64,000 nucleotides of DNA from Mesorhizobium sp. B2-4-3 (lineage in GTDB: Bacteria > Pseudomonadota > Alphaproteobacteria > Rhizobiales > Rhizobiaceae): the NCBI RefSeq assembly GCF_006442815.1, contig NZ_VFVL01000033.1:1-64000 (forward strand). The letters run 5' to 3'. Positions within the stretch are counted from its first letter, which is position 1. Each line of letters starts with the position of its first letter. Shown here piece after piece: positions 37,085-45,104 of this stretch. A program made the translations under genes and the position numbers. The notes below the pieces were generated by a model. It had not been told where the DNA came from, searched no databases, and saw only the letters and a program-made list of their open reading frames with translations.

Positions 37085-38419
37085 ATGCGGAAGGGCCTTT
37101 GCCACGAGTATCCGCTCAGCGAGGTTGCCGTGGCTGGAACTACATCAACTGCTTATGTTCGATTTGAGGAATGGACAGGTCGCAGGGATGTGCCGACGCT
37201 TGGCACTAATACCGGCGCGCCAACTTTGCCCTTTCAAGGATGGAGGCGCTTCAAAGAGGCGTTCGCTCCCGAGTTGGTGCGAATGGCGATTGAAGAGGTC
37301 GGCAATGTCCAGAAAGTCATCGATCCTTTTGGAGGATCCGGTACCACTGCGCTGGCAGCGCAATTTTTGGGGGCCCGGCCTTCAACTATCGAAGTGAACC
37401 CATTTCTGGCAGACCTGATCGAAGCCAAGATTTGTCGATATGAGATCGACAAGGTCGTAAGCGGCTTCACCGCCGTAGTCGACAAGGCATACGGAAAGAG
37501 CCGTGATCCTGCGGAATTACTTCTGCACGCGCCTCCAACATTTATTGAGCCCGGAGTCGCTGGCCGTTATCTATTCTCCAAAGATGTGGCGGCACGTTTC
37601 TGTGCCTATCGGAGTGCGATTGGAACGGTAGAAGATTTGGCAACACGCCGATTGCTGGGTGTACTTTTAGGGGCAACTGCCGTGCCGGCCAGCAATGCTT
37701 TGGTCAGTGGCAAAGGCCGGCGATACCGCCGCCGATGGAAAGAGGCTCCAATTAATCCTGATGTTATCGACACAATGTTCGAGCAAGGCGTGTTGAGCGC
37801 ACTTTTCGATTTGCGCCGTTTTGAAGCGCGTCGCTGCTGCGACTATGAGGTTTTGCGCGGTGATGCCAGAATTCGTCTGACCGAGGTTGAGCCGGCAGAC
37901 ATAGCTATTTTTTCACCTCCGTACCCGAATTCATTCGACTACACCGATGTTTACAATATTGAGCTGTGGATGATGGGCTATCTCAATAGCGCCAAAGAAA
38001 ACCGCGAGCTTCGCAAGTCAACTTTGCGAAGCCATGTTCAGATAAAGCGCGACTTGAGTGCTGCACGCCCGGCCTCAGGCTCGCTGCTGGAGCAGACGTT
38101 GAAATCGCTAGAAGAGGTCAGAGCCGCTCTATGGGATCAAAATATTCCGCCAATGATCGCCGCCTACTTTGACGACGTCGGCGACATTCTCAAGGGGCTG
38201 TCATCGCGGCTTCGCGAGCGCGGCCGAGTATATATGGTAGTCGGCGATAGCCGTTATGCCGGCATAGACGTTCCTGTGGCGGCGATACTTGCCGAACAAG
38301 CTGAGAGTTGGGGATTCGAGCTGGTTCGTTCCGAGCCGTTTAGGTCCATGAGAGCTTCACCTCAACAAGGTGGCGGCCGTGAACTATCCGAGACGCTAGT
38401 TGTGCTCGCCAGAGTCTAG
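37085..38419 (+). CDS. Site-specific DNA methyltransferase (N6-adenine or N4-cytosine)
   Basis: A 444-residue protein. Motif X-like FKEAFAPELVRMAIE (about 56-70), SAM motif I VIDPFGGSGTTALAAQFLG (78-96), an acidic motif II (TIEVNPFLADLIEA), a long target-recognition region (about 110-265), and the catalytic motif IV IFSPPYPNSFDY (SPPY at 277-280), which marks N4C/N6A amino-methyltransferases. The X-I-TRD-IV order is alpha-like. Lower GC and codon use unlike the flanks suggest transfer. GTG at 37130 with GAGG before it is a rival start. It is convergent with the nuclease gene: the two stop codons share the sequence CTAG (38416-38419). Confidence 0.86.
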   Translation: MRKGLCHEYPLSEVAVAGTTSTAYVRFEEWTGRRDVPTLGTNTGAPTLPFQGWRRFKEAFAPELVRMAIEEVGNVQKVIDPFGGSGTTALAAQFLGARPSTIEVNPFLADLIEAKICRYEIDKVVSGFTAVVDKAYGKSRDPAELLLHAPPTFIEPGVAGRYLFSKDVAARFCAYRSAIGTVEDLATRRLLGVLLGATAVPASNALVSGKGRRYRRRWKEAPINPDVIDTMFEQGVLSALFDLRRFEARRCCDYEVLRGDARIRLTEVEPADIAIFSPPYPNSFDYTDVYNIELWMMGYLNSAKENRELRKSTLRSHVQIKRDLSAARPASGSLLEQTLKSLEEVRAALWDQNIPPMIAAYFDDVGDILKGLSSRLRERGRVYMVVGDSRYAGIDVPVAAILAEQAESWGFELVRSEPFRSMRASPQQGGGRELSETLVVLARV

Positions 38420-39522
38420 GGGGGCGGGAAGTATCCGGCCTCACGGGCTTGCTGGGCGGAGCCAAAAAGAGGTGTAAGTCTGATGTCAGGTGTTGGAGAG
38501 CAAGTGGGAAGCACCTTTTTCACCTCGGCGTGTTCGCGAGGATCAACCTTCTTGTCTGCACGCATATCGTAAACTTCAACCACAGCGTAGGCGCACCCGC
38601 GGTTCGTGCGAAAAGCGTGAGCTTGCAGAACGCCTTTGGCGACATCACGAGCGTTGGTGAGCAGGCCAACCTTGACAGGAGCGTTACCGTTCTTTGAATA
38701 TCGGAAAGATTTAACCACTTTTAGTTCTACCACCCCCCAATAAGTGAGGCCGCCAGATGAATCCGACGGGGGAATGAGTAGCGCAATATCGATGCGTCCA
38801 ATCTCAGTTGTGGTCTCGCGGTCCACATGCAATTGCCCTCGAAACCAAGCCGTCAGGAAAGTTCTGAGTTGAGCTTGAAGCGACACCTCAGGTGTTGGCC
38901 CGGTATGGTAGGCTTCAGCATGCCCTACGCGCCAGAGCCCGTCGGGACAGTTCTGCGGCGTCAGCACACTGTGCATGTGAAAATGGTTCAAAGCCTCAAG
39001 TAATCCTTCACGTGTGACCGGCGGCAACTTGGCGCGGATCGACTCCTTGCGAGTCATGCCGCCTTGGGCGCCGTTGGCGCGTTCGATCATAAGCGATGTG
39101 CTACGATAGACTAATATCACTTGGCTGCTGCCAAAAGGTAAAGTGGTTAGCCATTCGATTAGCTCTCCAGAGTCTGCAAAGGGCAGATCGCCTGACCAGC
39201 CTTGAGATGCATTGCGGTCAAGCAGGAAGAGGCGCCCCATTAACGGTTCGTCAGTGCCAACCATATCTGCTGATGGTTTGGTGCCAGCCAGCGCCGAGGC
39301 AGCCTGTCGAGGGTAGTCCGCGCGAACAAATATAGAGATGCCGCTCCCGTCTTCACCTGGCCACTCGCGACGGGCGCGATCCTCCACCAAAGCCTGGACC
39401 TGACCAAAGAATCTGTCGCGGTCATCTGCGCTAACGTCGGGCTGAAAGACGAGCGTTTGCGTTACCGAGGCAAGTTCCGCATCTGACACATCTGCGATTT
39501 GACTCGCGACTTCATCCGCCAT
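38416..39522 (-). CDS. PD-(D/E)XK nuclease, effector of an ABC-three-component system
   Basis: A 368-residue protein. The C-terminal half carries a nuclease core: GRIDIALLI (Asp245), then YWGVVELKVVKS (Glu266-x-Lys268) and GVLQAHAF (Gln300, His302), the D-ExK-Q pattern of the PD-(D/E)XK superfamily. The first 200 residues are of no family known to me; they contain GRLFLLDRNASQGWSGDLPF and FGSSQVILVYRSTSLMIERA, possibly a substrate- or partner-binding domain. It is the last gene of the operon: its ATG (39522) overlaps the middle-component gene by 11 bases. I expect it to cut DNA when triggered by the ATPase partner. Confidence 0.78.
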   Translation of the reverse strand: MADEVASQIADVSDAELASVTQTLVFQPDVSADDRDRFFGQVQALVEDRARREWPGEDGSGISIFVRADYPRQAASALAGTKPSADMVGTDEPLMGRLFLLDRNASQGWSGDLPFADSGELIEWLTTLPFGSSQVILVYRSTSLMIERANGAQGGMTRKESIRAKLPPVTREGLLEALNHFHMHSVLTPQNCPDGLWRVGHAEAYHTGPTPEVSLQAQLRTFLTAWFRGQLHVDRETTTEIGRIDIALLIPPSDSSGGLTYWGVVELKVVKSFRYSKNGNAPVKVGLLTNARDVAKGVLQAHAFRTNRGCAYAVVEVYDMRADKKVDPREHAEVKKVLPTCSPTPDIRLTPLFGSAQQAREAGYFPPP

Positions 39523-40216
39523 GGACGCGCCGCCCCAAATAGGTGGCATAAAGATACAACTTCTCGCCCGGGGACAGGCTAGCGCCTTCAGGAATAAAGG
39601 TGGCAAACCGTTCGGCCGTCTCCACGCTACGGTTCGGCATCGATGCTGGCGTGATGTAGATCAAGTTGTTGTTGTCGACTCGCCTATCCGAGTACGTGAC
39701 GTCCGAGGTTGCCGCGCGACTAAGTTCATCGCCCGGCAAGCGAGCCAGAGCACCCGCGAGTTCGATCAAAAAAGCGTGGATCTGAACGTCGCGTGGATCA
39801 AGAGCAGCATCGGATCCGCGAGCCCCGAGACGTCCGAGCAAATCCTCCAGGTGGGGGGATCCGAAGCGAAGACCATAGCAGCCTTCGATGCGGGCGCCCC
39901 CTCGTGGGCGCGGGACGTACCGAATATTAGAGACCTCTAGAAGGCCCGCCGCTACGAGGCGATCCATTTCACGTTGCAGTTCTGGGAAGAATGGACCGCC
40001 ACTTGACTTCATTACCACCTGATCGAAGGCTGGTAGATGCCAGACAGGACTCAGCACGTCGGCCAGATATGCAAGAGCGTGCAATCTGTCTGTCGAAAGG
40101 GGTGCGACGGAAGCGCGCTCGGCTGCGTCAAGCAACAGAAGAACGCGGCCTCGCTGACGGAGGAGCTGAAGTTCTTCGTCCGTGATTTGAGGTGCCAGCG
40201 TGTCAGCCATGGACAT
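39512..40216 (-). CDS. Middle component (winged-helix-like) of the ABC-three-component system
   Basis: A 234-residue protein: acidic N-terminus, LLLLDAAERASVAPLSTDRL, then LHALAYLADVLSPVWHLPAF with PAFDQVVMKSSGGPFFPELQ and REMDRLVAAGLLEVSNIRYV. A helix pattern with a 'YLAD...GGPFYPELQ..LDRLV..GL' core is that of ABC-3C 'middle component' proteins, which link the ATPase to the effector. Positioned exactly between the ATPase and the nuclease: the ATPase stop and its ATG share one base (TGATG), and its end overlaps the nuclease start. ATG at 40216 or a second ATG at 40210. Confidence 0.72.
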   Translation of the reverse strand: MSMADTLAPQITDEELQLLRQRGRVLLLLDAAERASVAPLSTDRLHALAYLADVLSPVWHLPAFDQVVMKSSGGPFFPELQREMDRLVAAGLLEVSNIRYVPRPRGGARIEGCYGLRFGSPHLEDLLGRLGARGSDAALDPRDVQIHAFLIELAGALARLPGDELSRAATSDVTYSDRRVDNNNLIYITPASMPNRSVETAERFATFIPEGASLSPGEKLYLYATYLGRRVHGG

Positions 40217-42219
40217 CAGCCACCCCTCAACGCTTTGTCTAAAAGAGCTGGATATCGCCCAGCAACATCGTCACGCAGCGCCCGATTCTTTGCACTCAGC
40301 GCAAGGAGGTTGATTGTCCGATTGTAACGGACCTTCACTTCAGCTTTCCTTTTTGTCGGCCCGCCAAATAGCCAAGAAATCATACCAGCGTTGGTGAGAT
40401 TGCTGGTAGCGACCAAACGGTTGTCTCCCATAGCTGCAAAATCGTGAAGGGAACGACCGACGCGCTCCATAGCCAGTTCGTCCAAACTGGCCTCTGGAGT
40501 TTCCATGACCAACGTGGAGCTGCCAGCGGCCTCAGCTGCGTCCACGAGAGCGAAGCGGAACGCAAGGTCAATGAGCTCGCGTTGTGATTCGGAAACATCG
40601 TCTTGGCTGCGTCGTCGCGACATGCCAGGTCGTCCTGCTGAAGTCATGTCGGCATAAAAGGATGGGACTTCGAACTGCTCTTCCGCCTGCGCGATACCGG
40701 CATCAATATTATCGCGGACCAAGACGGCGTCCTCCGACAGGAGGCTGCGAGCGTAACGAGCGAAGGCATCTTCGAGAATTTCCGTCTTTTCGATGGCAGC
40801 AGCCTGAACAAGCTTGTGCGCTTCACGCAGCTCGGCAGCGCGCTCAGCGCGCCTAGCGCGGTGGCTCGCCAGTGTTTCCTCCATCGATTTGACTTGCATC
40901 TCCAAGGCTTGAATCTCTTTTGTTGGCCTCGGCAGCTGCGAATCAAGCGTTCGCAAATCTGATTCCAAGTCAGATATCTCCGAACTCATGGCTTTAATCT
41001 GAGTCAAAATATCGTCGTATTCTGTATTAAGTTCTGTGAACCTACGTGACAAAGACGTTTCTTCATCGATTGCCTGGCCAGCACGCTGTCGAAGTCTTTC
41101 TAACCGGGAAGATTCCACCTCGTGCGCGGCGACAACATTAGTCTGCTCCGAGGGCGGCGAGTGGCATATGGGACATATGCCGACGGCAAGCTCCGCTTCC
41201 ATGTGGGCTCGGGTCGCTTCAGCATGTGCGCCACATACAAGGCAGTCGCCCTTAGCAAGAAGTGTTAGCACTGTCAGTAGAGCGGCATCTTCAAGCTTCG
41301 GAAACACGCGAGACAGCGACTCATACTTAAGTCGCTCAACAGCTCGAGCACTTTCCTCCCTTTCGATTTTAGCGCGCTCATAGTCCAGTTGGACTGCCCT
41401 ACGCTCTGCTTGTACTGTCTCACGCTGCTCATCCAATGTAGATCGCCGTGCTTCTGCGGCAGTTAGCAGCATTTGTTTGGACTTCACAGTTGCCCGTACT
41501 GCGGGCGCTGCCACTTGAGCGGCCTTGGCCTCTTCCAATCGGCGCCGTTGGGGCGCGAGGACACTATTGAGGTTGCGTGCAGCGCTGTCGGCACTGCCGA
41601 CCTGTCTCTCTAGCTCCGATATCTTTGCTGCTAGCGGCGGGGGCAGCAATATTGCTCTCAGAAGTTGGCGCTGTGCATTGCGATCCCACAGCGCCCCTGG
41701 GCGACCTTCGGGAAAGAAAATCGTGTGATGCAGTACTAGCAGAACATCGACAAACGACGATAGCTGCATCAACTGGCACATCGTGGTCTGGTAGTTTGCC
41801 TCGTCAATTACTGCGAGAGGGATTCCGTCAACCGTGGCTTCCAGAATTTGCAGGTTCTGCAATCGCCGTTTTACAAACAACTGGTGAGAGCCAAATTGAG
41901 CTTTAAGCGACGCCGTTGCATCTTTCGCATCATCCGCTACGCGTTGCGCAAAGAAACGCAGCGCCTCGCGCGAAAGGCTCGGCGCCTTTTCGGGCAGGGT
42001 GGATCCGACGACGGGAAGGCCTGCGCTGGTGAGATCGTTCGGGCCGGTTAGCAGACGCAGAAGCGCGATAAGCAACGTTGTTTTGCCAAGACCATTTATG
42101 CCGGCGATCAACGTTACACCTTTGTCGACGGGGCGCGATATTCCCGAGGTGCCATCTCCACCTGGAAATAGGGCAAATCCTCGTATCTCAAAGGCGGTTA
42201 GTATCGGAAGCGTGGTCAT
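40216..42219 (-). CDS. SMC/Rad50-like AAA (ABC) ATPase of the ABC-three-component system
   Basis: A 667-residue ATPase. Walker A GINGLGKTT at residues 40-48; a hinge region with two Cys pairs, CLVC (326-329) and CPIC (349-352), between coiled coils (about 200-310 and 360-480); signature-like VSESQRELIDLAFRFAL from residue 543; Walker B TLVMETPEASLDE (Glu-Thr-Pro-Glu at 573-576) and a switch-like VATSNLTNAG (about 601). This is the layout of Rad50/SMC-type ABC ATPases with a zinc-hook-like apex. Known relatives act as sensors or motors in DNA repair and phage defence. First gene of the operon; its upstream region holds a TCGCGA dyad. Start ATG at 42219. Confidence 0.85.
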   Translation of the reverse strand: MTTLPILTAFEIRGFALFPGGDGTSGISRPVDKGVTLIAGINGLGKTTLLIALLRLLTGPNDLTSAGLPVVGSTLPEKAPSLSREALRFFAQRVADDAKDATASLKAQFGSHQLFVKRRLQNLQILEATVDGIPLAVIDEANYQTTMCQLMQLSSFVDVLLVLHHTIFFPEGRPGALWDRNAQRQLLRAILLPPPLAAKISELERQVGSADSAARNLNSVLAPQRRRLEEAKAAQVAAPAVRATVKSKQMLLTAAEARRSTLDEQRETVQAERRAVQLDYERAKIEREESARAVERLKYESLSRVFPKLEDAALLTVLTLLAKGDCLVCGAHAEATRAHMEAELAVGICPICHSPPSEQTNVVAAHEVESSRLERLRQRAGQAIDEETSLSRRFTELNTEYDDILTQIKAMSSEISDLESDLRTLDSQLPRPTKEIQALEMQVKSMEETLASHRARRAERAAELREAHKLVQAAAIEKTEILEDAFARYARSLLSEDAVLVRDNIDAGIAQAEEQFEVPSFYADMTSAGRPGMSRRRSQDDVSESQRELIDLAFRFALVDAAEAAGSSTLVMETPEASLDELAMERVGRSLHDFAAMGDNRLVATSNLTNAGMISWLFGGPTKRKAEVKVRYNRTINLLALSAKNRALRDDVAGRYPALLDKALRGG

Positions 42220-42247
42220 ATACAGACGCTACTATAGTTCTCACCAT

Positions 42248-42262
42248 TCGCGATAGTCGCGA
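42248..42262. promoter_or_regulatory. Paired TCGCGA sites before the ATPase operon
   Basis: TCGCGA at 42248-42253 and again at 42257-42262 with TAG between them make a short symmetrical site. It lies about 30 bases before the ATPase ATG, next to a TATAGT box on the minus strand. It could be the operator of the island's HTH regulator, but no copy is seen at the methyltransferase promoter. The 157 bases up to 42419 have no gene I can support. Confidence 0.4.
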
Positions 42263-42419
42263 TGCAGCCTAATACCTAAAATATAGCTTGCCGGTTCTGG
42301 CGCCGTCGATCAGCATATCACTTTTTGACCTCAAACGGACATAGGGGAGGTGATTCAATCACAGGCAGTCCAATATTGCCCAGATCGCCAAGTCTTTGTG
42401 CCGTGAACTTCTCTCGCCA

Positions 42420-42665
42420 TCACCCCCCCGCCAACCGCGGCAGCAGAAAAATCTCCGCCCCCTCCGGCAATTCCTTCCCCCAGGTATCGCGATAAATCAC
42501 CCCGTCGATCGCCACCGCGATCCCGCGGTCGATCCACGGCTCGATCCCGGGATACTGTTCCGCCAGCTTGCGGAACAGCTCCCTGATGTCCTTGGCCTCG
42601 ATCTCGTGCTTGGCCTTGCCGCCGGCGACGGCGCTGAGCGAGCCCCAGAGGGTGACGGCGACCAT
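42420..42665 (-). CDS. MoaD/ThiS-like sulfur-carrier protein
   Basis: An 81-residue ubiquitin-fold protein with the conserved C-terminus FLLPRLAGG, the diglycine needed for thiocarboxylate transfer. The core is KHEIEAKDIRELFRKLAEQY, then AVAIDGVIYRDTW. MoaD supplies sulfur for molybdopterin, ThiS for thiazole. Here it follows, on the same strand, a three-subunit molybdenum hydroxylase, so a cofactor-sulfur role is likely. A 173-bp inverted-repeat element separates it from that operon. No ThiF/MoaE partner is present in the window. Confidence 0.82.
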   Translation of the reverse strand: MVAVTLWGSLSAVAGGKAKHEIEAKDIRELFRKLAEQYPGIEPWIDRGIAVAIDGVIYRDTWGKELPEGAEIFLLPRLAGG

Positions 42666-42676
42666 TATCGCCTCAA

Positions 42677-42816
42677 GGTGCGTTGATATTCAGGTGAGGC
42701 CGGCCTGCGAACGACGGCTTCCTGCGCTTCCGGTGCTCACGTACTTCAAGTACGCTCCGCTCCGGTTCTCGGAAGCCGTCATTCTCGGCTCGGCCTGACC
42801 TGAATCTCAACACACC
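42677..42816. repeat. Long inverted repeat (rhizobial intergenic element)
   Basis: GGTGCGTTGATATTCAGGTG and AGGCCGGCCTGCGAACGACGG at 42677-42716 are mirrored by CCGTCATTCTCGGCTCGGCC and TGACCTGAATCTCAACACACC (about 42775-42816). Apart from small mismatches the arms are complementary over about 45 bases, around a centre with ACTTCAAGTACG-type short palindromes. It lies between the molybdenum hydroxylase large subunit and the MoaD-like gene. Confidence 0.65.
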
Positions 42817-42838
42817 TTACCCTAGCTTGGGATGCCTC

Positions 42839-45103
42839 TCAGCCTTCCCGCTCCGCCTCCAGCGCCGCGAGAATCCGCGGCGGCGACATCGGGATGTGGG
42901 TCATGCGCACGCCCACCGCGTTCGACACCGCGTTGGCGATCGCCGCCAGCGGCGGCACGATCGAGGTCTCGCCCACGCCGCGCACGCCATAGGGGTGGTT
43001 GGGGTTGGGGATTTCCAGGATCTGCGTGTCGATCATCGGCAGGTCGGAGCAGACCGGGATGCGGTAGTCGAGGAAGCCGGCGTTCTGCAGCCGCCCGTCC
43101 TTGCCGTAGATATACTCCTCGTTGAGCGCCCAGCCGATGCCTTGCGCCGCACCGCCCTGGTACTGGCCCTCGACATAGGTCGGGTGCACCGCCTTGCCGG
43201 CATCCTGCACCACCGTGTAGCGGATCACCCTGGTCGCGCCGGTCTCGGGGTCGACCTCGATGTCGCAGATATGGGTGGCGAAGGAGACGCCGGCGCCGTC
43301 GGCGACGAGCTCGCTATGGCCGGCGATCGGGCCGCCGGTGGTGCCCGACTTGGCCGCGATGTCCTTCAGCGACAGCGGCGAGAGGTTGCCGTATTTCTCG
43401 CCCTTGGCGATGGCGTGGCCCTTTTCCCAGGTAACGTCCTCCACCGGGATGTCCCACATCTGCGCGGCGCGATCCTTCAGGATCTTGATCGCGTTGCGGG
43501 CGGCCGAGATGGTCGCCATCGAGGAGGAGAAGGTGCCGCGGCTGCCGTCGGTCATGTCGTTGTAGCCCAGCGAAGACGTGTCGGCGACGATCGCCTTGAC
43601 GTTGCCGTAGTCGATGCCGAGCTCCTCCGCCGCCACCAGCGACAGCGAGGCGCGGGAGCCGCCGACGTCGACGGTGCCGACGGCCAGCGACACCGTGCCG
43701 TCCATGCCGATGTTCAAATCCGTGCAGGTCTGGCCGCCGAAATTGAACCAGAAGCCACAGGCCATGCCGCGCCCCTGGTTGGCTTTCAGCGGCGCCTTCA
43801 TGTGCGGGTGCTTCTTCACCGCCTCCAGCGTCGGCCCGATGCCGATCGGCCCGTAGACCGGGCCGTAGGAGGCGCGGGTGCCTTCCTGCGCGGCGTTCTT
43901 GATGCGGAAGTCCACCGCGTCCATTCCGAGTTCCTTGGCGAGCTCGTCGATCGAGCTTTCCACCGCGAAGGCCGCCATGGGTGCGGAGGGCGCGCGATAG
44001 GCCGCGGTCTTCGGCCGGTTGACCAGCACTTCGTAGCCGACGGTCTTGACGTTTTCGAGCCTGTAGCAGGCGAACGCCGTCATCGCGCCGATCTCGGCCC
44101 AGGAGCCGGCATAGGGGCCGCAGCTATAGCGCAGCGTCGCCTCCGCCGCGGTAATGGTGCCGTCCTTCCTGGCGCCGATCCTGACGTCGATCGAGGTGGC
44201 GCTGGTTGGCCCTGAGGCGCGAAAAACCTCGTCGCGGGTCATTACCAGTTTTACGGGACGGCCGGCCTTGCGCGACAGCGCCAGCGCCACCGGTTCGGCC
44301 CAGACATGGGTCTTGCCGCCGAAACCGCCGCCGATCTCGGACGAGGTGACGCGCAGCTTCGAGGCTTCCAGCCCGAGCAGCTGCGCGCAATGCTGGCGGT
44401 AGACGAAATGGCCTTGCGTGCAGACCCACAGCTCCGCCGTGCCGTCCGGGTTGACGCTCGCCACGCAGGCATGCGGCTCGATATAGCCCTGATGCGTCTG
44501 CTCGGTCTTGAACGAGCGCTCGACAACGAAATCGGCCTCGGCAAAACCCTTGTGGACATCGCCATGGCCGAACTGCGTGCGCTTGGTGACGTTGGAGGGC
44601 TTTGCCGGCTTTTCCTCCAGCCCCTCGGTGAAGACCTGGTCGTTGATCAGCGGCGCGTGATGCTGCGCCGCTTCGTCGACATCGGTCACATGCGGCAGCA
44701 CCTCATAGTCGACCTCGATCAGCTTCAGCGCCTGGCGGGCGATGCGGGCGTCGATCGCCGCCACCGCGGCCACCGCGTGGCCGTCATAGAGCGCCTTCTT
44801 GCGCGCCATCGAATTGTCGAGGATGTCGTACATGGCGGCATCGCCGTCGGTGAGGTCGGGCAGGTCCTTCGCCGTGATCACCGCCTTCACGCCGGCGAGC
44901 TTTTCCGCCTTCGAGGTGTCGATCTTCTTGATGATGGCGTGCGCGTGCGGGCTGCGCAGCACGCGGCCGACCAGCTGTCCAGCCATGTTGAAGTCGGCGC
45001 CGTAGCGGGCGCGTCCCGTCACCTTATCGACGCCGTCGGGGCGGATCGGCCGCGTGCCGACGGAAGAGAAATTGCGTCCGGAGTAGCGCGGATCGAAATT
45101 CAT
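42839..45103 (-). CDS. Xanthine-dehydrogenase-family molybdopterin-binding subunit
   Basis: A 754-residue large subunit. Typical stretches: GRARYGADFNMAGQLVGRVL, GYIEPHACVA, the cofactor motif SEIGGGFGGKTHVWAEPVA, NRPKTAAYRAPSAPMAAFAV, and the C-terminal VRGVGETSIVPPLAAIANAV, whose Glu is the catalytic base in this family. Together with the 2Fe-2S and FAD subunits it hydroxylates an aromatic or aldehyde-like substrate, passing electrons to the iron-sulfur centre. The substrate cannot be told from sequence; xanthine proper is only one option. It is the third gene of the operon; it starts one base after the stop of the 2Fe-2S subunit gene. Confidence 0.9.
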   Translation of the reverse strand: MNFDPRYSGRNFSSVGTRPIRPDGVDKVTGRARYGADFNMAGQLVGRVLRSPHAHAIIKKIDTSKAEKLAGVKAVITAKDLPDLTDGDAAMYDILDNSMARKKALYDGHAVAAVAAIDARIARQALKLIEVDYEVLPHVTDVDEAAQHHAPLINDQVFTEGLEEKPAKPSNVTKRTQFGHGDVHKGFAEADFVVERSFKTEQTHQGYIEPHACVASVNPDGTAELWVCTQGHFVYRQHCAQLLGLEASKLRVTSSEIGGGFGGKTHVWAEPVALALSRKAGRPVKLVMTRDEVFRASGPTSATSIDVRIGARKDGTITAAEATLRYSCGPYAGSWAEIGAMTAFACYRLENVKTVGYEVLVNRPKTAAYRAPSAPMAAFAVESSIDELAKELGMDAVDFRIKNAAQEGTRASYGPVYGPIGIGPTLEAVKKHPHMKAPLKANQGRGMACGFWFNFGGQTCTDLNIGMDGTVSLAVGTVDVGGSRASLSLVAAEELGIDYGNVKAIVADTSSLGYNDMTDGSRGTFSSSMATISAARNAIKILKDRAAQMWDIPVEDVTWEKGHAIAKGEKYGNLSPLSLKDIAAKSGTTGGPIAGHSELVADGAGVSFATHICDIEVDPETGATRVIRYTVVQDAGKAVHPTYVEGQYQGGAAQGIGWALNEEYIYGKDGRLQNAGFLDYRIPVCSDLPMIDTQILEIPNPNHPYGVRGVGETSIVPPLAAIANAVSNAVGVRMTHIPMSPPRILAALEAEREG

Positions 45104-45104
45104 C

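Noticed and set aside
40584..41383. Plus-strand frames opposite the SMC-like ATPase
   Set aside because: Antisense to the coiled-coil region; no start with a ribosome site and no domain.
36672..42420. Transposase, integrase or attachment sites flanking the defence island
   Set aside because: No integrase-like frame and no matching direct repeats were found by eye at the two ends (36673-36725, 42220-42420). The mode of entry is unknown.
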